Shown: piece by piece, positions 42,511-49,656 of the stretch
How positions within the stretch are numbered: position 1 is the first letter of the stretch
Layout of the letters: each line of letters opens with the position of its first letter
Source: Bacteroidales bacterium
GTDB taxonomy: Bacteria > Bacteroidota > Bacteroidia > Bacteroidales > F082
NCBI GenBank assembly: GCA_017466405.1
Contig: JAFTUF010000040.1
Span: 1 to 58,925, forward strand
Direction: 5' to 3'
Length of the DNA: 58,925 nt
Made by a program: the position numbers and the translations under genes
The notes under the pieces: generated by a model
The model's database searches: none
Seen by the model: only the letters and a program-made list of their open reading frames with translations
Told to the model about the DNA's origin: nothing

Positions 42511-43599
42511 TCAAAAATCAAGATAACGATTATAAAACTTCTTGAAAATTTCTTTTTCAGGAAATGCCCCAATAAGTTTTTCCACAAACGACTCCAAATC
42601 AACAGTCTGGAATTTATATTTATAATCATCATTAAGACCGTTCATCAAAGTCTCCTCATCTGATTTGTTGTAGAAATTTTCTTTTGGAGCCAACACTATA
42701 GAGATAGAATCATCATATTTATCAATCATACTAACCTTTTCTGTCAAGAGGAAATTCCTAAATAGTTGCGTCAACTTAGTATCTCCTTTATCAATTGACT
42801 TCAACAAACTATCAGTAAACAAATACGGTAATTCATTGGTTATTATCTGTTTTTGTTTTTCCCTACTATCTTCATTTGCCTCATTTTTACCCAAAACATC
42901 CGTATATTTAGTCTCCACAGCAATTATACCTTTCTTCATATTTTTTGTTTCATAGACGAAATATGCATCCATTGCAGTTCTATCACCTATGTAATTTTCA
43001 TAATCAGAGGGTATAAATTCTATTCCAATTTCTGTGATTTTGGAAATTCCTTTTTTATTTTCCTTATCAACAAATGAACTAACTACAGACGCTATTTCCT
43101 CACCTTTGCCTTCATCAAGCATTTGCATCAATGGATAAAAGAGATTGAATGCCATAGGCTGACTTGATAGAAAATTACACATTAAGCGTTCTTTGTTAAT
43201 TGTTTCACCTCTACTTTTATTATCAGCTCTGTACTTAGCATAATCATATATTTCATCAGACAAGAAGTTATAGTTACTATTTATGCCATCCGAAGCTAGA
43301 TTACCATAATATAATTTCTCATCACCTCTCAGTACATATCCAGGTTTGGCTCCTGATTCGTGTCTTTTAACAGATTGAAGCAAACGCGCTTTACGAGTAA
43401 ACATATTATCAGACTTTACATAATATTCTACTTCATGTTGCTTTGACATCTGTATTATCAAATCATCTAATGACATTTCTGCAGCTTCTTTTCTATTTTG
43501 CTCAACATTCTCTGAAGATGGTCCGATTTCTCCAATCCTCTTTATCAATCTTCCTAAAGATTCTAATTGTTCCTCACTAAAGTTTATTTTCCTATTCAT
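42511..43599 (-). CDS. Putative PD-(D/E)XK nuclease-like protein
   Basis: A 362-residue protein from the ATG at 43599; the longer ORF start at 43665 would run across the promoter. The segment AMDAYFVYE...KGIIAVETKYTD contains D...E-x-K at spacing fitting a PD-(D/E)XK nuclease core, and the overall shape recalls the PGN_0703-type putative restriction endonucleases of Bacteroidales. I cannot confirm the family. No methyltransferase lies nearby, so it is not a standard restriction-modification pair. Two dyads in its promoter also occur upstream of the AAA_14 gene at 38705-39847. Confidence 0.6.
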   Translation of the reverse strand: MNRKINFSEEQLESLGRLIKRIGEIGPSSENVEQNRKEAAEMSLDDLIIQMSKQHEVEYYVKSDNMFTRKARLLQSVKRHESGAKPGYVLRGDEKLYYGNLASDGINSNYNFLSDEIYDYAKYRADNKSRGETINKERLMCNFLSSQPMAFNLFYPLMQMLDEGKGEEIASVVSSFVDKENKKGISKITEIGIEFIPSDYENYIGDRTAMDAYFVYETKNMKKGIIAVETKYTDVLGKNEANEDSREKQKQIITNELPYLFTDSLLKSIDKGDTKLTQLFRNFLLTEKVSMIDKYDDSISIVLAPKENFYNKSDEETLMNGLNDDYKYKFQTVDLESFVEKLIGAFPEKEIFKKFYNRYLDF

Positions 43600-43616
43600 A
43601 ACAACTATGTTTTCCA

Positions 43617-43690
43617 CAAAGTTATCACTTTTTTGGAATAGAATCCAAAAACTTATTAAAAACATATATTTTTTGGAATAGAATCCAAAA
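43617..43690 (-). promoter_or_regulatory. Promoter and paired dyad operator of the nuclease-like gene
   Basis: -7 box TAACTTTG at 43617-43624. Identical dyads TTTTGGAATAGAATCCAAAA at 43631-43650 and 43671-43690, 40 bp apart. The TTTG -33 element (43646-43649, spacer 21) lies inside the first dyad, as in the promoter at 39864-39929. Confidence 0.7.
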
Positions 43691-43720
43691 GAATATTGAA
43701 GTCAAATTATCATCTCACAA

Positions 43721-43792
43721 TCAAATATTCGTAGTAAACTTGCAAGCAGGATAATTACCACAACCGAGAAACTTTTCGCATTTACCTTCTCT
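43721..43792 (-). pseudogene. Remnant of a topoisomerase-type C4 zinc ribbon
   Basis: The frame reads REGKCEKFLGCGNYPACKFT and a few more residues between two stop codons. The pattern G-K/x-C-x-x-F-L-G-C-x-N-Y-P-x-C-K is the second half of a topoisomerase DNA-binding C4 zinc finger; the first Cys pair and any start codon are missing. It is probably the tail of a decayed gene (topoisomerase, or a nuclease that carried this finger). Confidence 0.6.
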
Positions 43793-43809
43793 TTAAATAA
43801 GTTTCTAAA

Positions 43810-43851
43810 AAGTCATCGTCCTTTACTAAAAAAGTGAAAGGACGATGACTT
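43810..43851 (-). terminator. Terminator of the 43875-44186 gene
   Basis: Perfect 15-bp stem AAGTCATCGTCCTTT / AAAGGACGATGACTT, followed on the minus strand by TTTTTAG. One of the strongest hairpins in the window. Confidence 0.8.
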
Positions 43852-43874
43852 GAGACACAACTATTTTAGAGGTA

Positions 43875-44186
43875 TCACCTCTTATCCATTACGCCGTAGC
43901 GTTCCCATTTTTCCTGAGGGAAATTCGTCTTGACAATCTTCCTATAATCCATAGCAAGGTCTTTGACTTCCGATAATTTGTCGTTCGCCTTGTGCAACTT
44001 CTCAGAAACAGTCTCTCTCAAAGCATCCACCTCTCGGTTCATCTCAATAGCTTTCTTGGCATTGCTCTCAAGTTTGTTAAGGACTTCCCTGCTAATTCCC
44101 AAGTTTTCCACTTCATTAAAATGTTTTTTCAGGCTTGACGCCAACGTCAATGCTTTCTCAGCATTTGCTTCAAATGTCTTTGACAT
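43875..44186 (-). CDS. Small helical (coiled-coil) protein
   Basis: A 103-residue, strongly charged, almost wholly helical protein with heptad-like Leu/Ala spacing (ALTLASSLKKHF, LNKLESNAKKAIEM, LRETVSEKLHKANDKLSEVK). No signal peptide, no cysteine and no recognised family. It is a single-gene unit with its own -7 box (44246-44253) and a strong terminator, so it is very likely a real gene. Confidence 0.7.
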   Translation of the reverse strand: MSKTFEANAEKALTLASSLKKHFNEVENLGISREVLNKLESNAKKAIEMNREVDALRETVSEKLHKANDKLSEVKDLAMDYRKIVKTNFPQEKWERYGVMDKR

Positions 44187-44245
44187 ATCAATAATTTTAA
44201 GTTAAACAAGAACCTACATATACCTGATATATAATGGGTTCACAG

Positions 44246-44253
44246 CAAAAATA
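44246..44253 (-). promoter_or_regulatory. -7 box of the small helical protein gene
   Basis: TATTTTTG on the minus strand, 60 bp before the ATG. No clear -33 element. Confidence 0.5.
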
Positions 44254-44364
44254 TAAAAAAAATCCTTAAATTGTAACCCCATAAAGCGAACAAAATTTCT
44301 ATTTTATGATTATTTTCACAATGTCTTTATAGGCAATATCAATATAAAAACAATATTTTTTTAG

Positions 44365-44372
44365 TATTTTTG
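44365..44372 (+). promoter_or_regulatory. -7 box of the M3 peptidase gene
   Basis: TATTTTTG, 32 bp before the ATG at 44405. Confidence 0.5.
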
Positions 44373-44404
44373 TTTTTCATTTTTGATTTTAAAATTACGA
44401 TATA

Positions 44405-46432
44405 ATGAGCAACCCACTTTTAACAAAATCGACACTGCCATACGGCGCACCTCAATTCGACAAGATAGAAAACAAACATTATATGCCAGCTTTCAGAGAA
44501 GCCATAGAAGAAGGCAAGTCCGAGATAGATGCCATCGTCAACAATCCAGAAGCACCTACTTTTATGAATACCATCGAAGCTTTGGAATATGCAGGCAACA
44601 CCTTGAACCATATAAGCCACATCTTCTACAACTTACTCGAAGCCGACACCGACGAAGAGATGCAAAACATAGCGGAGGAACTCGTCCCTCTAACCACAGA
44701 GTTCTCTATGTATGTCAGCCTCAACGAAGGTTTATTTAAACGTATCAAATCTGTCTATGAACAACGTAACAATCTAGACCTTAATCAAGAAGAATTAAGA
44801 CTGCTCGAGAAGACCTACGAAAGTTTCGCTAGTAACGGCGCCAATCTCTCACCTGAAGATAAAGGAACATACAGCAAATACATGGAAGAGCTTTCTTTAT
44901 TGTCTTTGCAATTCAGTAAAAACGTACTTGCCGCCACCAACGGATTCACGCTCAACATCACAGAAGAATCTGATTTGGCAGGTCTCCCAGATTATGTAAG
45001 AGAACAAGCTGCCGAAGCCGCCAAAGATAAAGGTATGAACGGATGGCTTTTCAATCTAACCGCACCAAGTTATGTACCTTTTATGAAGTTCAGCGAGAAA
45101 CGCGACCTTCGTGAGAAGATGTATCGTCAATATAACACACGCGCATTTGGAGGTGAACTCGACAACAGCGCCACCATTAAACGTATAGCAGAGTTACGTA
45201 TCAAAGTAGCAAATCTCTTAGGCTACAAGAACTTCGCCGAATACAAGACAGAGAGACGAATGGCAAAGTCTCCTGCTGATGTCAATATATTTCTAGATAA
45301 ACTTCTCAAACCTGCTTTGCCAAAAGCTCAACAAGAAGTCAGAGAACTCAACAAATATGCAAAAGAACATGGTTTTACAGACGAAGAAATCATGCCTTGG
45401 GACTTCAGCTATTACGCCGAGAAGTTACGCATTGAGAGATATGACCTCAGCGATGAACAGCTAAAACCTTATTTCCAGTTAGAGAACTGTATCAACGCCA
45501 TCTTCGATTTAGCGCACAAGCTCTATGGAATAACATTCAACGAGTTACACGACATTCCTGTTTATCATAAAGATGTCAAGGTCTATGACGTAAGAGATAA
45601 TGACGGTTCACATCTCGCCTTATTCTATGCCGATTTCTTCCCAAGAGAAAGCAAACGTGGTGGCGCATGGATGACAGAGTTCAGAGCGCAGCGAATTTAT
45701 GAAAATATAGACCAACGCCCGTTAATAAGTATAGTTACCAACTTTACAAAACCTACAGCCGACACTCCTTCTCTTATCACCCACGACGAATTCACCACAT
45801 TGCTTCACGAATTCGGCCATGCCTTACACGGCATTTTAACAAAAGGCAAATACGAGTCTATGACTGGAACAAGCGTAGATCACGACTTCGTAGAACTGCC
45901 TTCCCAGATAATGGAGAACTGGGCATACGAACCAGAATTCCTGAATACATTTGCGAAACATTATGAAACTACCGAAACTATCCCAACTGAACTGATAGAA
46001 AAAATCGTCAACTCAGAAAATTATCTATCTGCATATTATCACATCCGACAACTGCAATTCGGCATCTTAGATATGGCATGGCACAGCCTTACAGACATCT
46101 TCGAAGAAGATTCTCTCACCTTCGAAAAGAAGACTCTCACCTCCACCAATGTATTACCTTCTATTCCAGAATGTATTATCTCGACATCCTTCTCGCATAT
46201 CTTTGCTGGTGGATACTGCGCCGGATATTATTCCTACAAATGGGCAGAAGTCTTAGCAGCCGACGGATTCTCTCTTTTCAAAGAAAAAGGTATTTTTAAT
46301 CAAGACGTTGCAAATTCCTTCCGCATTTTGTTAAGCAAAGGCGACAGCATCGACCCCGCCACTTTATACCATAATTTCAGAGGTCACGATCCAGAGCCAG
46401 AAGCCTTACTGAAAAAATTGAATATCGTTTGA
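44405..46432 (+). CDS. M3 family metallopeptidase (dipeptidyl carboxypeptidase / oligopeptidase A type)
   Basis: A 675-residue zinc peptidase without signal peptide. The HExxH zinc site is TTLLHEFGHALHG near residue 468, followed by the glutamate-bearing segment SQIMENWAYEPEFL. The C-terminal ISTSFSHIFAGGYCAGYYSY holds the Tyr/His substrate-binding residues of the M3A group. It should cut short peptides in the cytoplasm, in line with amino-acid use. The gene is monocistronic on the plus strand. Confidence 0.92.
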   Translation: MSNPLLTKSTLPYGAPQFDKIENKHYMPAFREAIEEGKSEIDAIVNNPEAPTFMNTIEALEYAGNTLNHISHIFYNLLEADTDEEMQNIAEELVPLTTEFSMYVSLNEGLFKRIKSVYEQRNNLDLNQEELRLLEKTYESFASNGANLSPEDKGTYSKYMEELSLLSLQFSKNVLAATNGFTLNITEESDLAGLPDYVREQAAEAAKDKGMNGWLFNLTAPSYVPFMKFSEKRDLREKMYRQYNTRAFGGELDNSATIKRIAELRIKVANLLGYKNFAEYKTERRMAKSPADVNIFLDKLLKPALPKAQQEVRELNKYAKEHGFTDEEIMPWDFSYYAEKLRIERYDLSDEQLKPYFQLENCINAIFDLAHKLYGITFNELHDIPVYHKDVKVYDVRDNDGSHLALFYADFFPRESKRGGAWMTEFRAQRIYENIDQRPLISIVTNFTKPTADTPSLITHDEFTTLLHEFGHALHGILTKGKYESMTGTSVDHDFVELPSQIMENWAYEPEFLNTFAKHYETTETIPTELIEKIVNSENYLSAYYHIRQLQFGILDMAWHSLTDIFEEDSLTFEKKTLTSTNVLPSIPECIISTSFSHIFAGGYCAGYYSYKWAEVLAADGFSLFKEKGIFNQDVANSFRILLSKGDSIDPATLYHNFRGHDPEPEALLKKLNIV

Positions 46433-46603
46433 TATACAATATTTCCGTTAATGTGACGTGTCATAATTCTTTCTACTACATGAACTTGTTTTCTTTCATA
46501 GCATTAGAATCATGGCACGTCATTTCTATATAACTCAAATTTTCAATTGATTACGCATTAAGAATTTATTCGGACATATGTAAGCCCCTACAACTTTCAA
46601 TTC

Positions 46604-46644
46604 TAATTGTCAATTGTACATTGTACATTGTTAATTGTAAATTG
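46604..46644. repeat. AATTGTCAATTGTACATTG word
   Basis: Intergenic copy of the word that encodes the GH97 signal-peptide core at 29403-29436; here the TGTACAT unit is doubled. Confidence 0.7.
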
Positions 46645-46648
46645 CATT

Positions 46649-46798
46649 GGGCGTTCCGGCTACGCCGTCGGGCTTTCCGCTATATCTTTGCTCGCTTGAT
46701 TCTCACCCGCACCCAAACCCCGCTCCCGCACCCAAATCCCTCACCCGCTCCCGTCTCCGCCTCCCGCTCCCAAAGGATGCCGCTTCAATCCCTAACGC
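46649..46798. repeat. GC-rich dispersed element, copy 2 (long form)
   Basis: Begins GGGCGTTCCGGCTACGCCGT and ends CAATCCCTAACGC. Compared with 40055-40151 it has an insertion rich in CACCCGCACCCAAA and CCCGCTCCCG units, so the middle has expanded by short tandem repeats. Confidence 0.75.
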
Positions 46799-46860
46799 TC
46801 ACGCTTGTATAAATAAGACCTCTCCCCTGAAACTCGAAATTATCAGTAAACAACAACCAT

Positions 46861-48135
46861 TTATGCCTTAACAACAATAATATCCTTTATATTAGTTGTA
46901 TATTGTTTCGAGATGTGTTCGTTTTTGATATGCCAATTATTGTTATAACCTTGAACAGCAATCCTTACAGTATCTAATCCGTTACGCATATTTATCTCAT
47001 CCACGACTTTCGACAGACTCGCCTGCTTGTCTCTATCAACAGTATCAAAAAGACTCCCCTGTACCACTTTGTCTTCGGCAATATTATATACCACAACTCC
47101 TGCTTTCTTATAATAATAAGTTCCTGTCTTCCAACTTCTCTTCAGCGCCTTCACTGCCAACGACACTATTTCCTGCATATCATTGGTAGGTACATCAAGA
47201 TTGATTATCTCATTGATATAATTCTGAGGTAAATCATCTCTAAAACGACTACCATACGCAAAGACACATATAGTCTGACAAACGGTATGCTGTTCCCTAA
47301 GTTTCTTAGAACACATAGCCGCAAAATTAGCAACAGCCTCCTCCAGATCTTCCAACTTATCAAGGCCCTGATTAGGAAAACTGCGACTTGTACATATCGA
47401 CTTTTTATGAGGCATATCTTCATCTGCAATACAACTTTCACCACGCAACTCTTTCCAAGTACGCAAACCTGTGATAGACATCTCTCTTCTCACCCATCCT
47501 TCCGACATCTGAGTAAAATCCCAAGCAGTCTTTATTCCATTATATTCCAATCTCTTTGAGTGCTTTCGTCCTATACCCCAGACATCTCCGATAGGAAAAA
47601 GTCGTAATGCCTTCTCACGTTTCTCATCGTTATCGATAATACAAACACCATTGTATCCTTTGTGTTTCTTTGCATAAACCGATGCCATCTTTGCCAATGT
47701 CTTCGTTGGAGCAATACCTAATGAAACAGGAATACCAACGCCCTTATTGATAGATTTAACAGCCTTATGTGATAACTCTTTGAGATAACCTAAATCAGAG
47801 ATTTCAGAAAGATCAATAAAGGCTTCATCAATGGAATAGATACTTATCTTCGGGAAATACGAAGAGAGTAACGACATGACTCTTCTACTCATATCACCAT
47901 AAAGAATGTAGTTAGAAGAAAACACAGCAACATTATTTTTTTCCAACAAATCCTTGATTTTAAAATATGGTTCTCCCATCTTAATACCCAATCTCTTCGA
48001 CTCTTCGCTACGAGCCACAATACAACCATCGTTATTGCTCAACACAACAACAGGCTTATTACGTAGGTCGGGACGAAACACTCTTTCGCAAGAGCAATAG
48101 AAATTGTTACAATCGGCAAGACCAAAGAAATCCAT
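46861..48135 (-). CDS. umuC: Y-family DNA polymerase, UmuC type
   Basis: A 424-residue translesion polymerase from the ATG at 48135. The catalytic motifs are FGLADCNNFYCSCERVF (first acidic residue), VVVLSNNDGCIVARSEE and YSIDEAFIDLSE with the DE pair. The later KTLAKMASVYAKKHKGYNG and DVWGIGRKHSKRLE are the thumb/HhH region, and the C-terminal little-finger domain is complete. I place the start at 48135 because it forms an ATG/TAA overlap with umuD; the longer ORF start at 48177 would overlap umuD further. With UmuD' it should form DNA polymerase V for error-prone repair. Confidence 0.93.
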   Translation of the reverse strand: MDFFGLADCNNFYCSCERVFRPDLRNKPVVVLSNNDGCIVARSEESKRLGIKMGEPYFKIKDLLEKNNVAVFSSNYILYGDMSRRVMSLLSSYFPKISIYSIDEAFIDLSEISDLGYLKELSHKAVKSINKGVGIPVSLGIAPTKTLAKMASVYAKKHKGYNGVCIIDNDEKREKALRLFPIGDVWGIGRKHSKRLEYNGIKTAWDFTQMSEGWVRREMSITGLRTWKELRGESCIADEDMPHKKSICTSRSFPNQGLDKLEDLEEAVANFAAMCSKKLREQHTVCQTICVFAYGSRFRDDLPQNYINEIINLDVPTNDMQEIVSLAVKALKRSWKTGTYYYKKAGVVVYNIAEDKVVQGSLFDTVDRDKQASLSKVVDEINMRNGLDTVRIAVQGYNNNWHIKNEHISKQYTTNIKDIIVVKA

Positions 48136-48584
48136 TATTTTCTTAGATGTTTTATTGTATATGTCAGAACTCCCCAAACGAGAAACTGATTCTCTTCAGT
48201 AACCTTTATAGGTTCATAATCTTTATTGTGTGGTATAAGCCATGCACAATTGTTCTTTTCATCAAAACGAAATTCTTTCAAGGTAAACTCCCCATCAACG
48301 AATGCCACGACAAAATCACCATTCTTCGCTTCCAAAGATTTATCTATCACGATAATATCTCCATCACATATTCCTGCATCATTCAAGGAGTTTCCCGACA
48401 CTCTTGCTAAAAAAGTCGTTTCCCTATGACGTATCAATTCTCTGTTAAGGTCGATAGTGCCTGTAAGATAATCTTGCGCCGGACTCGGGAAACCGGCTTT
48501 TATACCAGCATCAATATAAGAAACATTTAGTTCCTCTGTCGGAACCTCTGATGAAAATATATCAAGCTTCAAATCATTATCCAT
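48135..48584 (-). CDS. umuD: UmuD-type S24 autoprotease
   Basis: A 149-residue LexA/UmuD-like protein. The self-cleavage site is the Ala-Gly in IKAGFPSPAQDY, the nucleophile Ser is in VSGNSLNDAGI and the general-base Lys in DGEFTLKEF. It lacks a DNA-binding domain, so it is UmuD rather than LexA. Cleavage to UmuD' activates UmuC. The stop overlaps the umuC start by one base. No confident SOS box was identified upstream. Confidence 0.92.
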   Translation of the reverse strand: MDNDLKLDIFSSEVPTEELNVSYIDAGIKAGFPSPAQDYLTGTIDLNRELIRHRETTFLARVSGNSLNDAGICDGDIIVIDKSLEAKNGDFVVAFVDGEFTLKEFRFDEKNNCAWLIPHNKDYEPIKVTEENQFLVWGVLTYTIKHLRK

Positions 48585-48632
48585 AATGAATCTATTTTGT
48601 TATGAACATTTGAAATTAACAATGAAGTATAA

Positions 48633-49151
48633 TTATTCCCTGTTAAATCTCTTAGCAAACTCAAACAATTCAAATGGCAGATGACAATAACCATTTGGAT
48701 TCTTATCCAAATAATCCTGATGATATTCCTCAGCAGAATAGAAGTTCTCCAATGGCATTACCTCAACCACGATTTCTGCTTCAAATTGTTTTTGCTGTTC
48801 AAGAATCTCTTCATTGATTATAGCAAGGTCATTTTTATCGACATAGTAAATTCCTGTTCTATATTGAACACCAACATCATGTCCTTGTTTATTGAGGCTT
48901 GTCGGATCGATAGAAACAAAATACATCTGTAGCAACTGTTTCAAACTTATCAATGTATTATCATATTTTATATGAACGGTTTCCGCAGCCATTGTCTTAC
49001 CAGTACACACCATCTCATACGACGGGTTTTCCAAAACACTATTTGCATAGCCTACTTCCGTAAAAACGACACCCTTTATCATCTTGAAATAATGTTCCGT
49101 TCCCCAGAAGCATCCACCAGCAAGATAAATCTCCTTAACATTATCATTCAT
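48633..49151 (-). CDS. msrA: Peptide-methionine (S)-S-oxide reductase
   Basis: A 172-residue MsrA with the catalytic Cys in AGGCFWGTEHYF, then GYANSVLENPSYEMVCTGKT, and the conserved EYHQDYLDKNP tail. It reduces methionine-S-sulfoxide in proteins. It lies 48 bp ahead of umuD on the same strand and has its own -7 box. A free-Met-R-sulfoxide reductase gene is about 4 kb away. Confidence 0.94.
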   Translation of the reverse strand: MNDNVKEIYLAGGCFWGTEHYFKMIKGVVFTEVGYANSVLENPSYEMVCTGKTMAAETVHIKYDNTLISLKQLLQMYFVSIDPTSLNKQGHDVGVQYRTGIYYVDKNDLAIINEEILEQQKQFEAEIVVEVMPLENFYSAEEYHQDYLDKNPNGYCHLPFELFEFAKRFNRE

Positions 49152-49173
49152 ATCTGCATTTTTTTGATAAACG

Positions 49174-49181
49174 CAAAGATA
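49174..49181 (-). promoter_or_regulatory. -7 box of msrA
   Basis: TATCTTTG on the minus strand, 22 bp before the ATG. Confidence 0.5.
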
Positions 49182-49278
49182 ATGATTTTTGTTTTCAAGT
49201 CGCGTTGATGAAAGATGTGATTGCAGTTTAAATTTTAATATTTCAAAGAACCTAATATATATAGTAAGCTTTGTATTT

Positions 49279-49560
49279 TCAATTAGTATTATCCCCTATT
49301 TTTCTTGGCTTACTCTTCCTTGATAGTCCATAACATATTCCCATTCCTACAAGCAGTATAAGACCAGAATTCAGAGGTGCTTCATTTGCGGGATAGTTAT
49401 AGTCCAATCCGTGAGTTCTTGGCAGCATTATCAATTCTTCCCATTCTGAGTCATTATCATATCTGTATTCTTGATGATATAGAAAGAAGTTGTCAGACTG
49501 GGAGCTAAGATTGACGAAGCATCCAAATATAATTATCAGCATTATCACAAGTTCTCTCAT
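49279..49560 (-). CDS. Small secreted protein with C-terminal sorting-like tail
   Basis: A 93-residue protein. The N-terminal signal peptide (MRELVIMLIIIFGCFVNLSS) is followed by a short acidic, aromatic region and then EAPLNSGLILLVGMGICYGL with a final cluster of basic residues (SRKSKPRK). That tripartite tail, a short P-L/I-N/D-x-G motif, one membrane helix and basic residues, resembles the PID-CTERM/PEP-CTERM-like sorting tails found on Bacteroidetes small proteins. It lies 96 bp downstream of the T9SS gene on the same strand. The body has no recognised function. Confidence 0.65.
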   Translation of the reverse strand: MRELVIMLIIIFGCFVNLSSQSDNFFLYHQEYRYDNDSEWEELIMLPRTHGLDYNYPANEAPLNSGLILLVGMGICYGLSRKSKPRKIGDNTN

Positions 49561-49589
49561 TGTTTTTATTTTTTGCAGTTTTGAGTTTG

Positions 49590-49617
49590 GGTCGTGAGTC
49601 TTTATTTACTCACGACC
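49590..49617. terminator. Hairpin after the second T9SS gene
   Basis: Perfect 10-bp stem GGTCGTGAGT / ACTCACGACC with an 8-nt loop, 39 bp past the stop of the T9SS gene. It lacks a T-run on the minus strand, so it may stabilise the mRNA or attenuate transcription into the small downstream gene. Confidence 0.5.
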
Positions 49618-49656
49618 TTTAACTCTCACGTATTTATCAACCAAAACCATGCATCA

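Larger units (their letters stand above)
46433..46860. other. Gene-free region with repeat words and GC-rich element
   Basis: No gene seen. The first 150 bp show no clear signal apart from a few short inverted words. Then come the AATTGTCAATTGTACATTG word (46604-46644) and the long copy of the GC-rich element (46649-46798). Both adjacent genes (M3 peptidase and umuC) converge on this region. Confidence 0.6.

Noticed and set aside
36546-43690. Restriction-modification or known defence island
   Set aside because: A nuclease-like gene, a Bro/DinD-like gene and AAA_14 ATPases are present, but there is no methyltransferase, helicase or named defence core gene; kept only as an inference about shared operators.
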